A stretch of DNA of 18,451 nt, taken from the NCBI GenBank assembly GCA_021772695.1, contig JAJFLL010000288.1, positions 1 to 18,451 on the forward strand. The letters are read 5' to 3'. Shown piece by piece: positions 1-6,509 of this stretch (positions are counted from its first letter, which is position 1; each line of letters opens with the position of its first letter). This DNA is from Deltaproteobacteria bacterium (GTDB lineage Bacteria; UBA10199; DSSB01). The notes under the pieces are model-generated. The model saw nothing but the letters and a program-made list of their open reading frames with translations, was not told the DNA's origin and searched no databases. Position numbers and translations under genes: made by a program.

Positions 1-2216
1 CTGAAGGTAAAAGTTAGAGTCACGTCGGCCTCTTCCCGTACGTCAACGGTAACAGGTACCTGCAGGATAGTTCCGGAGGCGATGACCCCCGGCACATTGG
101 GGTCCATGCTAATGTTAGCCGAGGCCGAGGGGGCCGCTTCCACCAAAGTGGAAGTGGTAGCGGACCGACTGTCACCCGCCTCATTGGTATAGGTAATGGT
201 AACTTCCAATCGATAGTCTGGTTCGGGATCTTCGATTAAAGCAATAATGACTCCAAATCCTACCTCGGGATTGCTCTGTTGTTCTACCGATATTGGACAA
301 GTCAGACTGTTGCCTTCACGAGTCAGCTGACAATTCTCAAGTGATTGCCCGTTGGAGGTGGCACTGGTATATTTCGGGATCGCGATGGCTCGAGAATCCT
401 CCACATCGATTCGAATGGATCCGGCACTTGAATTTCCGTTGGTATTTTCTAGACGCACCGAATACCGCCCCTCTTGATCTTCCACCAAAACATTGGGTTC
501 GGCGGCAAAGCGTACGGGTGGTGGGTCGGTGTCTAAGAAAAGGTCGATTTCCGCACTGGCTCGAGCCTCGGTGAATTGCTCGGCCTCCACCGAGGAGGTT
601 ACACTGAGGATCATATCACCATCTACGAAATCCGTGGGAGTCACCACATAGGTCAGCGTTAGGTCCACAGTACCACCTGGCTCGAGCCGTTCTAAAGTAG
701 AATCTAGAGCTGCCCCATCTTGGGTGGTCTGAAGATTTGCCCGGCTGGCTTCAAAGCGTTGGATATCTACCGCAATGCCCGCAACACCAGTCAAAAGAGT
801 AAAATCGATTCTCCAAAAAACGGCGGTGGCTTCCTCCCCACTATCATTGCTAATAGTAAAAACTTGAGTTACTGCCTTGCCAAACACAATCTCCGGTGGA
901 GGGTCAGGTAAAATTGGTACCAGCTCACGGTCCGCCTCTACCACTGTAGCCGTGTATCGCTCTCGGTTATTGTTGGTATTATTATTGCCGTCGGTCATGA
1001 TCACAATCACTTTTACCGCTTCAGCAGCAACCGGAGTTACGGTAAAATCAAACCGCTTTGATTCTCCGGGGATCAAGGCCGAGGTATTGAGGCCATAGTC
1101 GTTAAAATTACCATTGCCCCCTAAACCCGGAGCATCATCGTCGGCCGAATCCACCCGAAGTCCCGTAGCAAGCCTCACTAAACTTTGAGTGGGTTCACTG
1201 GTCCCTACCCCCACATTGGTTACCACGATTGAAAGATTTGTCTGTTGACCCACTTGTAAATTATCGCTGTTGATAAAAATGCTAGAACGCAAATCTGCCT
1301 GCCCCGGTTCTAGCACTCCACTATCTCGTAATACTTCCCGTTCCCCAAAAGTCGGGTCAAAGGCTTCTGGACTGTGCCAACGGGCTCGAACCTTTCCCGC
1401 ACCCGCCTCTGTTGGATTGATATCTACCATGGGGTGCCTGACTTCTCCCGCCTTCATATTTTCATAAATAAAGGTGACTTGAGTATTTTCTTCACCTTCC
1501 ACTACTTTGACACGGTCGGCACCATCGGCCATAACACCAAAAAAACCAAAGTGGTTTGGCACGGTGACTTTGAGACGGCCTTCCGAAATATCTGGCCCCA
1601 GATTTCTAATGGTAAAATTCAACCAATCGGGACGACCTACAACAAAATTTTCAGGGGGTGCAAATTCGCCAGTGATATCGGCCTGCCGGTTGTTGCGATA
1701 GGTACTAACTTCTTCAATTATCTCACCATCGGTAAAGGTGGCTTCGACGGTCCCGCCGGGCTGATATCCCTCGCGAGAAGCACCTGGATCGAAAAATATT
1801 TTTAAAGAATAATTTTGCCCGGACTTGGGGTTTGGAATCGCAACGAATAGCTTTCCTTCTTCATCATTAAAAGTGAGGTCTAATTCGGGGTTGGCCTGCC
1901 TGGTTTTATCACTATGATTGGTTGCGCTTAGATATTGTGGAATTGCGATAGCTGCAAAGCTAACGGGAGGGCAATGAACTCGTTCTCCGGTATCATCGTC
2001 TACGGCGCGTCGGTTGGACCTAAGTTTCATGATCAACCGATCATTTTCAAAATTTGAGAAATCGTTGGCCAATTGCAGGCCATCAAAGTTGGCCGCAAAA
2101 CAGTTTTCGATAGCCGTGGCTCCTTGGGCCGATGGCAAATCTAAGATGGCCAGTGGAATAAATAAAAATAGACATCCAATGAGTCGTCCAAAGTATTGAA
2201 TAAGATTGGAAATCAT
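1..2216 (-). CDS. Secreted protein with repeated Ig-like (DUF11/CARDB-like) domains, N-terminal 738 residues
   Basis: An open minus-strand frame begins at ATG 2216 and runs off the left edge without a stop, so the C-terminus is missing. The start is fixed by a strong AGGAGG at 2225-2230, eight bases upstream. Residues 1-35 form a signal peptide with a hydrophobic core at 12-25 and a likely cleavage after Ala30 or Ala35. The rest is beta-rich and modular: at least four segments (about 165-280, 290-420, 425-550 and 555-738) carry the pattern of bacterial Ig-like repeats, such as 'FTIRNLGPDISEGRLKVTVP' and 'NLSIVVTNVGVGTSEP', which resemble DUF11 and CARDB domains. A short motif AIAIP[QK]Y.SAT occurs twice, at 89-99 and 610-620. 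Such proteins are usually cell-surface or extracellular structural or adhesive proteins. The exact function is unknown. The export call is firm, the domain names are by resemblance. Confidence 0.85.
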   Translation of the reverse strand, partial: MISNLIQYFGRLIGCLFLFIPLAILDLPSAQGATAIENCFAANFDGLQLANDFSNFENDRLIMKLRSNRRAVDDDTGERVHCPPVSFAAIAIPQYLSATNHSDKTRQANPELDLTFNDEEGKLFVAIPNPKSGQNYSLKIFFDPGASREGYQPGGTVEATFTDGEIIEEVSTYRNNRQADITGEFAPPENFVVGRPDWLNFTIRNLGPDISEGRLKVTVPNHFGFFGVMADGADRVKVVEGEENTQVTFIYENMKAGEVRHPMVDINPTEAGAGKVRARWHSPEAFDPTFGEREVLRDSGVLEPGQADLRSSIFINSDNLQVGQQTNLSIVVTNVGVGTSEPTQSLVRLATGLRVDSADDDAPGLGGNGNFNDYGLNTSALIPGESKRFDFTVTPVAAEAVKVIVIMTDGNNNTNNNRERYTATVVEADRELVPILPDPPPEIVFGKAVTQVFTISNDSGEEATAVFWRIDFTLLTGVAGIAVDIQRFEASRANLQTTQDGAALDSTLERLEPGGTVDLTLTYVVTPTDFVDGDMILSVTSSVEAEQFTEARASAEIDLFLDTDPPPVRFAAEPNVLVEDQEGRYSVRLENTNGNSSAGSIRIDVEDSRAIAIPKYTSATSNGQSLENCQLTREGNSLTCPISVEQQSNPEVGFGVIIALIEDPEPDYRLEVTITYTNEAGDSRSATTSTLVEAAPSASANISMDPNVPGVIASGTILQVPVTVDVREEADVTLTFTF

Positions 2217-2522
2217 AACCCACACCTCCTCAAGATTTTTTGGCCCCTAAGGGTTCAAGGAGGGTAGAATTAGTAAACATGGGTTTTTATATAAGATTTA
2301 TGGGACTACCATGGATTGCCCGGATCGACCTACATCACGCCCTTTTGCCCTACTTAACCCGATTGCCGCTCCCTCAAGGAACCCAGAATTTCTTAAAATT
2401 GATGGGAGTAAGTATGGGCCCCTCCTCACAGAATGGCAATATTATTTGTACACTATTTAAGAGCGCTGATATCGAATGTACTAAGATTTTAAGGACTTAG
2501 GTTGCTGTGAAAGAAAAAAAAC
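2217..2522. other. Intergenic stretch without a supported gene
   Basis: About 300 bases between two minus-strand genes. Apart from the ribosome binding site at 2225-2230 I see no convincing element. AT-rich patches on the minus strand (around 2285-2300 and 2440-2460) could contain the promoter of the Ig-repeat gene, but no -35/-10 pair with good spacing stands out. A run of eight T on the minus strand directly follows the stop codon of the next gene (2514-2521). Confidence 0.5.
2225..2230 (-). promoter_or_regulatory. Ribosome binding site of the Ig-repeat protein
   Basis: AGGAGG on the minus strand, eight bases before ATG 2216. It decides the start of a gene whose other end is outside the window. 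Confidence 0.7.
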
Positions 2523-3383
2523 CTATTCGCGTGGGGAAAAAACAAACGGGATGATCCCGTCGTGTAATTTGCGAAAATCAAAGCTCTTCTTATAAAAGAA
2601 AGTGAAAAAAAGCTCTACCTCCCCGGTTAGGGAAAATGTGATCCCCTGGTAAAGTTTTGGAAACTGCTCCAAAAAATTCTCTTTGGGAATAGTACCATCA
2701 CTAGAGGCTACCAAAAAATAGGGAGTGTCGGGACTTTGTTCAATATAGTCTAAAGTATCGTTTACAAATTGCACTTGCCTGGTCGAAGGTGTTTTGCCGT
2801 CGTTTATTTTTTCAACCGCATGAATATTGAATATTTTAAGATCATCTATAATTAATCTTTTAAAAACACTGAGCGACCCAATTAAATTGCCGAGTTGTTC
2901 CCGAAAGCTGTAAAAATTTTCATCGCTTCCTTCATATAGCAACTTGTAATAGGCCGACTGGGTGCGGCCAATTTGGCCTCCGCCATAATCATTTCCGAAA
3001 ATATGAAATTTTAAAAATTTTAATTGGGTATCAGTCAGTAAGATAAATTTAATTAACCTGAGCATCTGCTCGGTATTATCAATATTTAATTCGGTCAGAT
3101 TTAAGGGCTCTCCATATACGAAAAGTGCATGGGCACTTTTTACCTCGTCTAAAGGTTTTTCAATGCCGTCGGCATAGGTCTTTAAGATTTCTTCTTCGCT
3201 TGCGCTATTTTCTTTTATTTGTGCCGATATCTCGGGTTTGACAATAGTTTCGGACTCAATGGCCAATTCGGTAGTGACTTCTGCAGTTGTATCTAGGTTT
3301 TGATGAGCCGTACAGGCCATTTGCCCGCTTAAAAAGCCTGCCAAAATGAGAAAGAAAAAGGTATGGAATAACATTCGGCTCAC
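2523..3383 (-). CDS. Putative lipoprotein of unknown function
   Basis: The protein has 286 residues and I do not recognise its family. The start is GTG 3383, with AGGG four bases upstream; the in-frame ATG at 3374 is an alternative that would sit about 13 bases from the same AGGG. Residues 5-22 are strongly hydrophobic and lead to Gln-Met-Ala-Cys24, which looks like a lipoprotein cleavage site although Gln at -3 is unusual; cleavage by ordinary signal peptidase just after Ala26 is possible. Residues 30-65 are Glu/Thr/Ser-rich, probably a flexible linker. The remainder is a mixed alpha/beta domain with few cysteines. A probable intrinsic terminator lies inside its last codons (2537-2560). It is probably transcribed alone from a -10 element at 3411-3416. 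Confidence 0.75.
   Translation of the reverse strand: MSRMLFHTFFFLILAGFLSGQMACTAHQNLDTTAEVTTELAIESETIVKPEISAQIKENSASEEEILKTYADGIEKPLDEVKSAHALFVYGEPLNLTELNIDNTEQMLRLIKFILLTDTQLKFLKFHIFGNDYGGGQIGRTQSAYYKLLYEGSDENFYSFREQLGNLIGSLSVFKRLIIDDLKIFNIHAVEKINDGKTPSTRQVQFVNDTLDYIEQSPDTPYFLVASSDGTIPKENFLEQFPKLYQGITFSLTGEVELFFTFFYKKSFDFRKLHDGIIPFVFSPRE
2537..2560 (-). terminator. Probable intrinsic terminator inside the 3' end of the lipoprotein gene
   Basis: On the minus strand ACGGG-ATCAT-CCCGT (2546-2560) forms a GC-rich stem of five to seven pairs and is followed at once by TTGTTTTTT. It overlaps the codons before the stop at 2523-2525, so transcripts ending here would lack the stop codon. Confidence 0.45.
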
Positions 3384-3407
3384 GTTTCCCTGCTTTTGAA
3401 GGTTTTA

Positions 3408-3420
3408 TTGATTATATCAA
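3408..3420 (-). promoter_or_regulatory. Possible promoter -10 element within a small dyad
   Basis: Minus strand: a perfect TATAAT at 3411-3416 lies inside the dyad TTGAT-ATA-ATCAA (3408-3420), about 25 bases before GTG 3383. No good -35 hexamer is seen at 16-18 bases upstream, so an activator or a weak promoter is possible. Confidence 0.35.
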
Positions 3421-3537
3421 CTCATGAACCAATAGAAATAGCTTTGTTAGAAAATTTTACTGAATGAATTATTAATGCCGCAGTATGTCGAATTACCCTT
3501 AAGCGCCCCATAGAGATTATTTCCTTTGAAGTTTCAC

Positions 3538-4065
3538 CTAAGGGTTTAGACATTTCTTTTGGCTAGAAGTATCGGCTAATTTCCGCGCCAATTCATTTTG
3601 CTGTTTCTGCGGTGAAATTTTCCCCACCACGCAAATCTCTTGGGGGGTGATCTTGGCCACCGCCAAGTAGCTGGTTACCTTATCAGGTTGGTCCACCGAT
3701 TCCCGGGCATTGACCCGAACGATTAAGGCCTGGGGCTGTAACGACCCATGAACCTTTTTGAGGCGCCATTCGGCTTTTGGCCCTAAAAAAGTAAAGGCCC
3801 CGCTAATAGTTTGGTAATATTTTAAGGGATGCCGCTTACCCTTCGGATCAACGATGGTCACCGATTGCCGTAGGTCGCCTTCAGCAAGGATCAACTGGTA
3901 CCCGAGAATGGCTGGACAAATCTTCTCGATGGATTCTTCGGCTTCGGAAATGGTTTTACAATCCTTTGCCCAGAGCTCCGTGTACTGACTGGTGATATCT
4001 GAGGACGCCGCAGATACCATTGGTGCCGCTGTTAATATCACCAAGGTGAGAAATGTTTTATACAT
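3538..4065 (-). CDS. Small secreted (periplasmic) protein of unknown function
   Basis: The protein has 175 residues. ATG 4065 is preceded by AGAGGA five bases upstream, a good ribosome binding site. Residues 1-19 are a classical signal peptide with cleavage at Val-Ser-Ala19. The mature part has four cysteines (36, 50, 145, 172), compatible with two disulphide bonds and a periplasmic location. The central part (about 55-145) is beta-rich. There are no membrane segments, no lipobox and no catalytic motif that I recognise. It is a single gene: 154 bases separate it from the downstream lipoprotein and 125 bases from the upstream one. Function unknown; export is the only firm statement. Confidence 0.8.
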   Translation of the reverse strand: MYKTFLTLVILTAAPMVSAASSDITSQYTELWAKDCKTISEAEESIEKICPAILGYQLILAEGDLRQSVTIVDPKGKRHPLKYYQTISGAFTFLGPKAEWRLKKVHGSLQPQALIVRVNARESVDQPDKVTSYLAVAKITPQEICVVGKISPQKQQNELARKLADTSSQKKCLNP

Positions 4066-4190
4066 AGATTCCTCTTGATTGAAATCAGGACTGGAGGAGA
4101 TCTAACATAGCATCGGCCAATTGTCTCATGAGAATGTCCTGGGTTTATATCTAACTAGTAAATAGATATTTCCCGGCCGAAAAATGCCAG

Positions 4191-5150
4191 TTAACAGCTT
4201 TCACAGCAGGTCCAGAACTGGACCGTATCACAGGTCCACTGTTCTCCATCCGGGCATTGTTCTTCCCAGGTAGTCCAACAATTGCCCGTATGGCCGGCAC
4301 ATTCTGTTTTTCGCGGAATGATGGTCCTGCATCCCGGATCATTGCGACAGCCGGATTTACAATGGGGGTTGGGACAACCGCCTGGCGCATAGTCACAGGC
4401 TCCAGAACAGGCAATGGCAATTTGCCAATGGTGATCGTGAGTCGGAGACCAATTGGTAACCAAGAAAGCATCTCCCCTCCCCTCGAAACGGATCTTGGCC
4501 ACAGGGTCTTCATGGATGCTGATCCAAATACTTTGTTTGGCATGTACCCAAGCAAGGGCATACCAAGGATGACTGGGGGGACAGACCAAATCATCTTTAT
4601 GGGTTTTGAGGTGTCCGGCCTTGTGGCGTGCCCCAAGCACATTGAAACAATCGGGAATAGAACTATCACAAGCATCGGGGGGCGCGTCTTCGGGAGGATC
4701 GGAGGGATCATCGGGAACATTCAAGGGACCGAAGTATTGGCCACCAAAGCGCTCGCCAATTTCATAGGGATCGGGCGAACAGCCCAAAAAAACCTGGTAG
4801 CGCCCCAATTGATCCGGGTCCCGCTTGCGAAATAAGGCATGGACGGAATCCACTTGCCAATCGATCACCACCACATCAACATTGCGGTCTTGGTCCACAT
4901 CCATATTGTGAATATTCGGGGCCTCATCGGGACAACCTAAACTTAAAGAGTGCACTCCGTCACCCTCGATGGCGGTAAGTTGGTTCGCGACGACAGAGGT
5001 ACAATTGGGAATGTTGAGACATTCCTCCCGGGTGCTTTCCAAAGGAGGGTTACTGGTGGCGATGCTATCACAGGCTGATTGACTAAATAGCAAAAAGACT
5101 GCCAGCAAAATACTACTGATAATTGAAAAATGGGATAGTCGCTGGATCAT
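4191..5150 (-). CDS. Lipoprotein with duplicated module and cysteine-rich C-terminus
   Basis: The protein has 319 residues and no recognised family. ATG 5150 is preceded by AGGGAG at eight bases. Residues 1-26 form a signal sequence ending in Ser-Gln-Ser-Ala-Cys27, a plausible but non-canonical lipobox (Gln at -3). Residues 73-125 and 190-249 look like two copies of one module: each starts with Cys-Pro and ends with a strand and Cys-Ser (QVFLGCS, QIAIACS). The first copy contains an Asp-rich DVDQDRNVD (84-92) like the calcium loops of FG-GAP repeats. A Pro/Asp linker lies at 145-165. The last 72 residues (248-319) contain 13 cysteines and several tryptophans, suggesting a disulphide-knotted extracellular tail. 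A well-spaced promoter lies at 5190-5218. Role unknown; an exposed surface lipoprotein is the likeliest reading. Confidence 0.8.
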   Translation of the reverse strand: MIQRLSHFSIISSILLAVFLLFSQSACDSIATSNPPLESTREECLNIPNCTSVVANQLTAIEGDGVHSLSLGCPDEAPNIHNMDVDQDRNVDVVVIDWQVDSVHALFRKRDPDQLGRYQVFLGCSPDPYEIGERFGGQYFGPLNVPDDPSDPPEDAPPDACDSSIPDCFNVLGARHKAGHLKTHKDDLVCPPSHPWYALAWVHAKQSIWISIHEDPVAKIRFEGRGDAFLVTNWSPTHDHHWQIAIACSGACDYAPGGCPNPHCKSGCRNDPGCRTIIPRKTECAGHTGNCWTTWEEQCPDGEQWTCDTVQFWTCCESC

Positions 5151-5189
5151 TTAGGATCTCCCTCTACGCTATTTTTTAAGCCTCGGCAG

Positions 5190-5218
5190 AGTATACAACT
5201 TAGAGGGAGATTCGTCAC
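5190..5218 (-). promoter_or_regulatory. Probable sigma-70-type promoter of the Cys-rich lipoprotein
   Basis: Minus strand: GTGACG at 5213-5218 (-35, four of six), a 17-base spacer, then TATACT at 5190-5195 (-10, five of six). Predicted transcription start is near 5183, giving a leader of about 33 bases. This indicates that the gene is transcribed separately from the upstream lipoprotein. Confidence 0.5.
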
Positions 5219-5251
5219 AGAAATTTATAACTTGTTTTATCTTAGAACAGA

Positions 5252-6151
5252 TTATGGGAGCGAAAGTTCTAGAGTAGCAATTTGCTCTTTTAGAGAGTCG
5301 ATTTCTGAGACCTTATCGGCGATCGAATTTTTTATAGATTCCAAATCGGCTTCGCTGCCGTGGTCCACAAACAAGAAAAGTTTTTGCTCTAATTGCATTT
5401 TTTCCTTTTCTAGAGCGGCCAATTCCCTTTTTAAGAGGACAATATTTTTTTCTTCCTCACTCAACAAATGAAACATCAATTCGTCTTTAACTGCATTAAG
5501 TTCTTCGTTGGTTTGCTCGATATTAGCTTCAATTTGCTTTAATTTTTGGTTCAAGGCTACCAGATCGGCGCCAGTGTCGTATTCTACGCCTATTTTTATG
5601 GCGGCCAGAACCTGCTGTCGTTCGGTTTGCCATGCCTCGAGGGCTGTTGCTAATTCGTTAATTTTATTTTCTAGAGCCTCAATAAGCGCAGCCTCGGTAT
5701 TTGGATCAGGCGTCTCAGCACCCTGCTCCTGGGGAGGTAGCATCAGCACTTCCTCCTGCCATTGGGACAACTCACTATCTTCGGAATGAATGGTATATTT
5801 TTGAAATTGGGGCTGAATTACCTCCCCCATTTCGAGAACATACTCGGTTTCACCAGCGGGGTTTGTCGTTTCGCCATTGGGATTTGTGTTCTCTTCATCT
5901 GCCGGCAAGGAATCGGGAGTCGGTTCAGGAATGGAGTCCGGCACGCCTTCGGCAGGAGCCATCCCATTTTGGATATCAGGTTCTGCGATGGAACCTGCAT
6001 GGAAGGTAGGATTTTCGAATTCGACAGGCCCTGCCAACTCGATTTTTTCACTAAAAAGGGTTTGCCCCGATTGGCAGCCCATCAGTGTACCGCTGGCACC
6101 CATACATGCCACGATTAATATCACCCATACTCGATTTTTAATGACCGCCAT
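5252..6151 (-). CDS. Lipoprotein with acidic proline-rich linker and tandem coiled-coil hairpins
   Basis: The protein has 299 residues. ATG 6151 follows GGGG with a short spacer. Residues 1-25 form a lipoprotein signal peptide with the good lipobox Leu-Met-Gly-Cys26 and Gln at +2, so an outer-membrane anchor is plausible. Residues 55-105 are rich in Pro, Glu, Asp, Asn and Thr and are probably an extended spacer. Residues 155-298 are almost entirely heptad-like helix. They contain two related helical hairpins (about 157-218 and 238-296), each with a turn bearing Gly followed by Ala-Asp-Leu (G194-ADL and G265-SEADL). The arrangement of anchor, disordered linker and coiled coil recalls Braun-type or tethering lipoproteins, but no family is recognised. 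Gln and Glu dominate the helices. No promoter is obvious. Confidence 0.82.
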   Translation of the reverse strand: MAVIKNRVWVILIVACMGASGTLMGCQSGQTLFSEKIELAGPVEFENPTFHAGSIAEPDIQNGMAPAEGVPDSIPEPTPDSLPADEENTNPNGETTNPAGETEYVLEMGEVIQPQFQKYTIHSEDSELSQWQEEVLMLPPQEQGAETPDPNTEAALIEALENKINELATALEAWQTERQQVLAAIKIGVEYDTGADLVALNQKLKQIEANIEQTNEELNAVKDELMFHLLSEEEKNIVLLKRELAALEKEKMQLEQKLFLFVDHGSEADLESIKNSIADKVSEIDSLKEQIATLELSLP

Positions 6152-6311
6152 AAGACCCCTTTATGCTTGGGCACCGCCATTTGGAGACGCCTGCTGTGCT
6201 CTAATACAATGCAAGCGCAATGCCGAAAGGGTCAAAATATAAGCCCTTAAAAAGATTAGCTTTATTTAATAAAAGCTTAAAAAATAGGATCCTTTTTGGC
6301 CTGGTCACCCC

Positions 6312-6377
6312 GTCCATGTCTTAATTTTGTACACAAATTTATACGGGCTATAGGACGCGCCACACCCAGACATGGAC
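6312..6377. repeat. 10-bp perfect inverted repeat next to the DUF1428 remnant
   Basis: GTCCATGTCT at 6312-6321 is the exact reverse complement of AGACATGGAC at 6368-6377, with 46 bases between. The right arm covers the first codons of the DUF1428 remnant. A smaller palindrome TTTGT-AC-ACAAA lies in between (about 6326-6337). It may be the scar of a lost element or chance. Confidence 0.4.
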
Positions 6378-6509
6378 CAAATGGATTCCATTCTTGCCAA
6401 AGTCATGAAAGACCCTCGCCTCATGAAAGAGTGGGACATGAAAAACATGCCCTTCGACGGCAAGCGAATGATTTACGGGGGATTCAAGACGAATGTGGAA
6501 CTGAACTAA
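6372..6509 (+). pseudogene. C-terminal remnant of a DUF1428 (YbaA-like) protein
   Basis: An ATG-to-TAA frame of 45 codons carries the pattern KVMKDPRL followed by MPFDGKRMIYGGF, which is the conserved C-terminal signature of the DUF1428 family as seen in Escherichia coli YbaA. Family members are about 115-125 residues long, so only the last third is present. In frame upstream there is a stop at 6351-6353, and the other two frames show no more of the family, so the 5' part has been lost rather than frameshifted. No ribosome binding site precedes ATG 6372. The 3' end overlaps the end of the minus-strand helicase gene by 26 bases in antisense. It is most simply a decayed or truncated gene; a functional 45-residue peptide is possible but unsupported. 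The function of DUF1428 is not established. Confidence 0.7.

Noticed and set aside
1374..1805. Plus-strand frame of 143 codons inside the Ig-repeat gene
   Set aside because: It is antisense to a continuous, clearly protein-like minus-strand frame with a strong ribosome binding site.
2240..2500. Plus-strand frame of 86 codons in the gap between two minus-strand genes
   Set aside because: It starts with TTG, has no ribosome binding site, and its product shows no signal peptide or familiar motif.
4140..4173. Imperfect inverted repeat after the Cys-rich lipoprotein gene
   Set aside because: Three pairs, an internal loop and six AT-rich pairs without a T tract do not make a convincing terminator.
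4257..4835. Plus-strand frame of 192 codons and an overlapping minus-strand frame (4151-4720)
   Set aside because: Both are alternative frames of the Cys-rich lipoprotein gene, whose signal peptide and ribosome binding site identify the real frame.
6250..6300. AT-rich palindromes (AGCTTT...AAAGCT and around GGATCC) upstream of the coiled-coil lipoprotein
   Set aside because: Stems are AT-rich or without a loop, and neither has the stem and T-tract geometry of a terminator or a matched operator.
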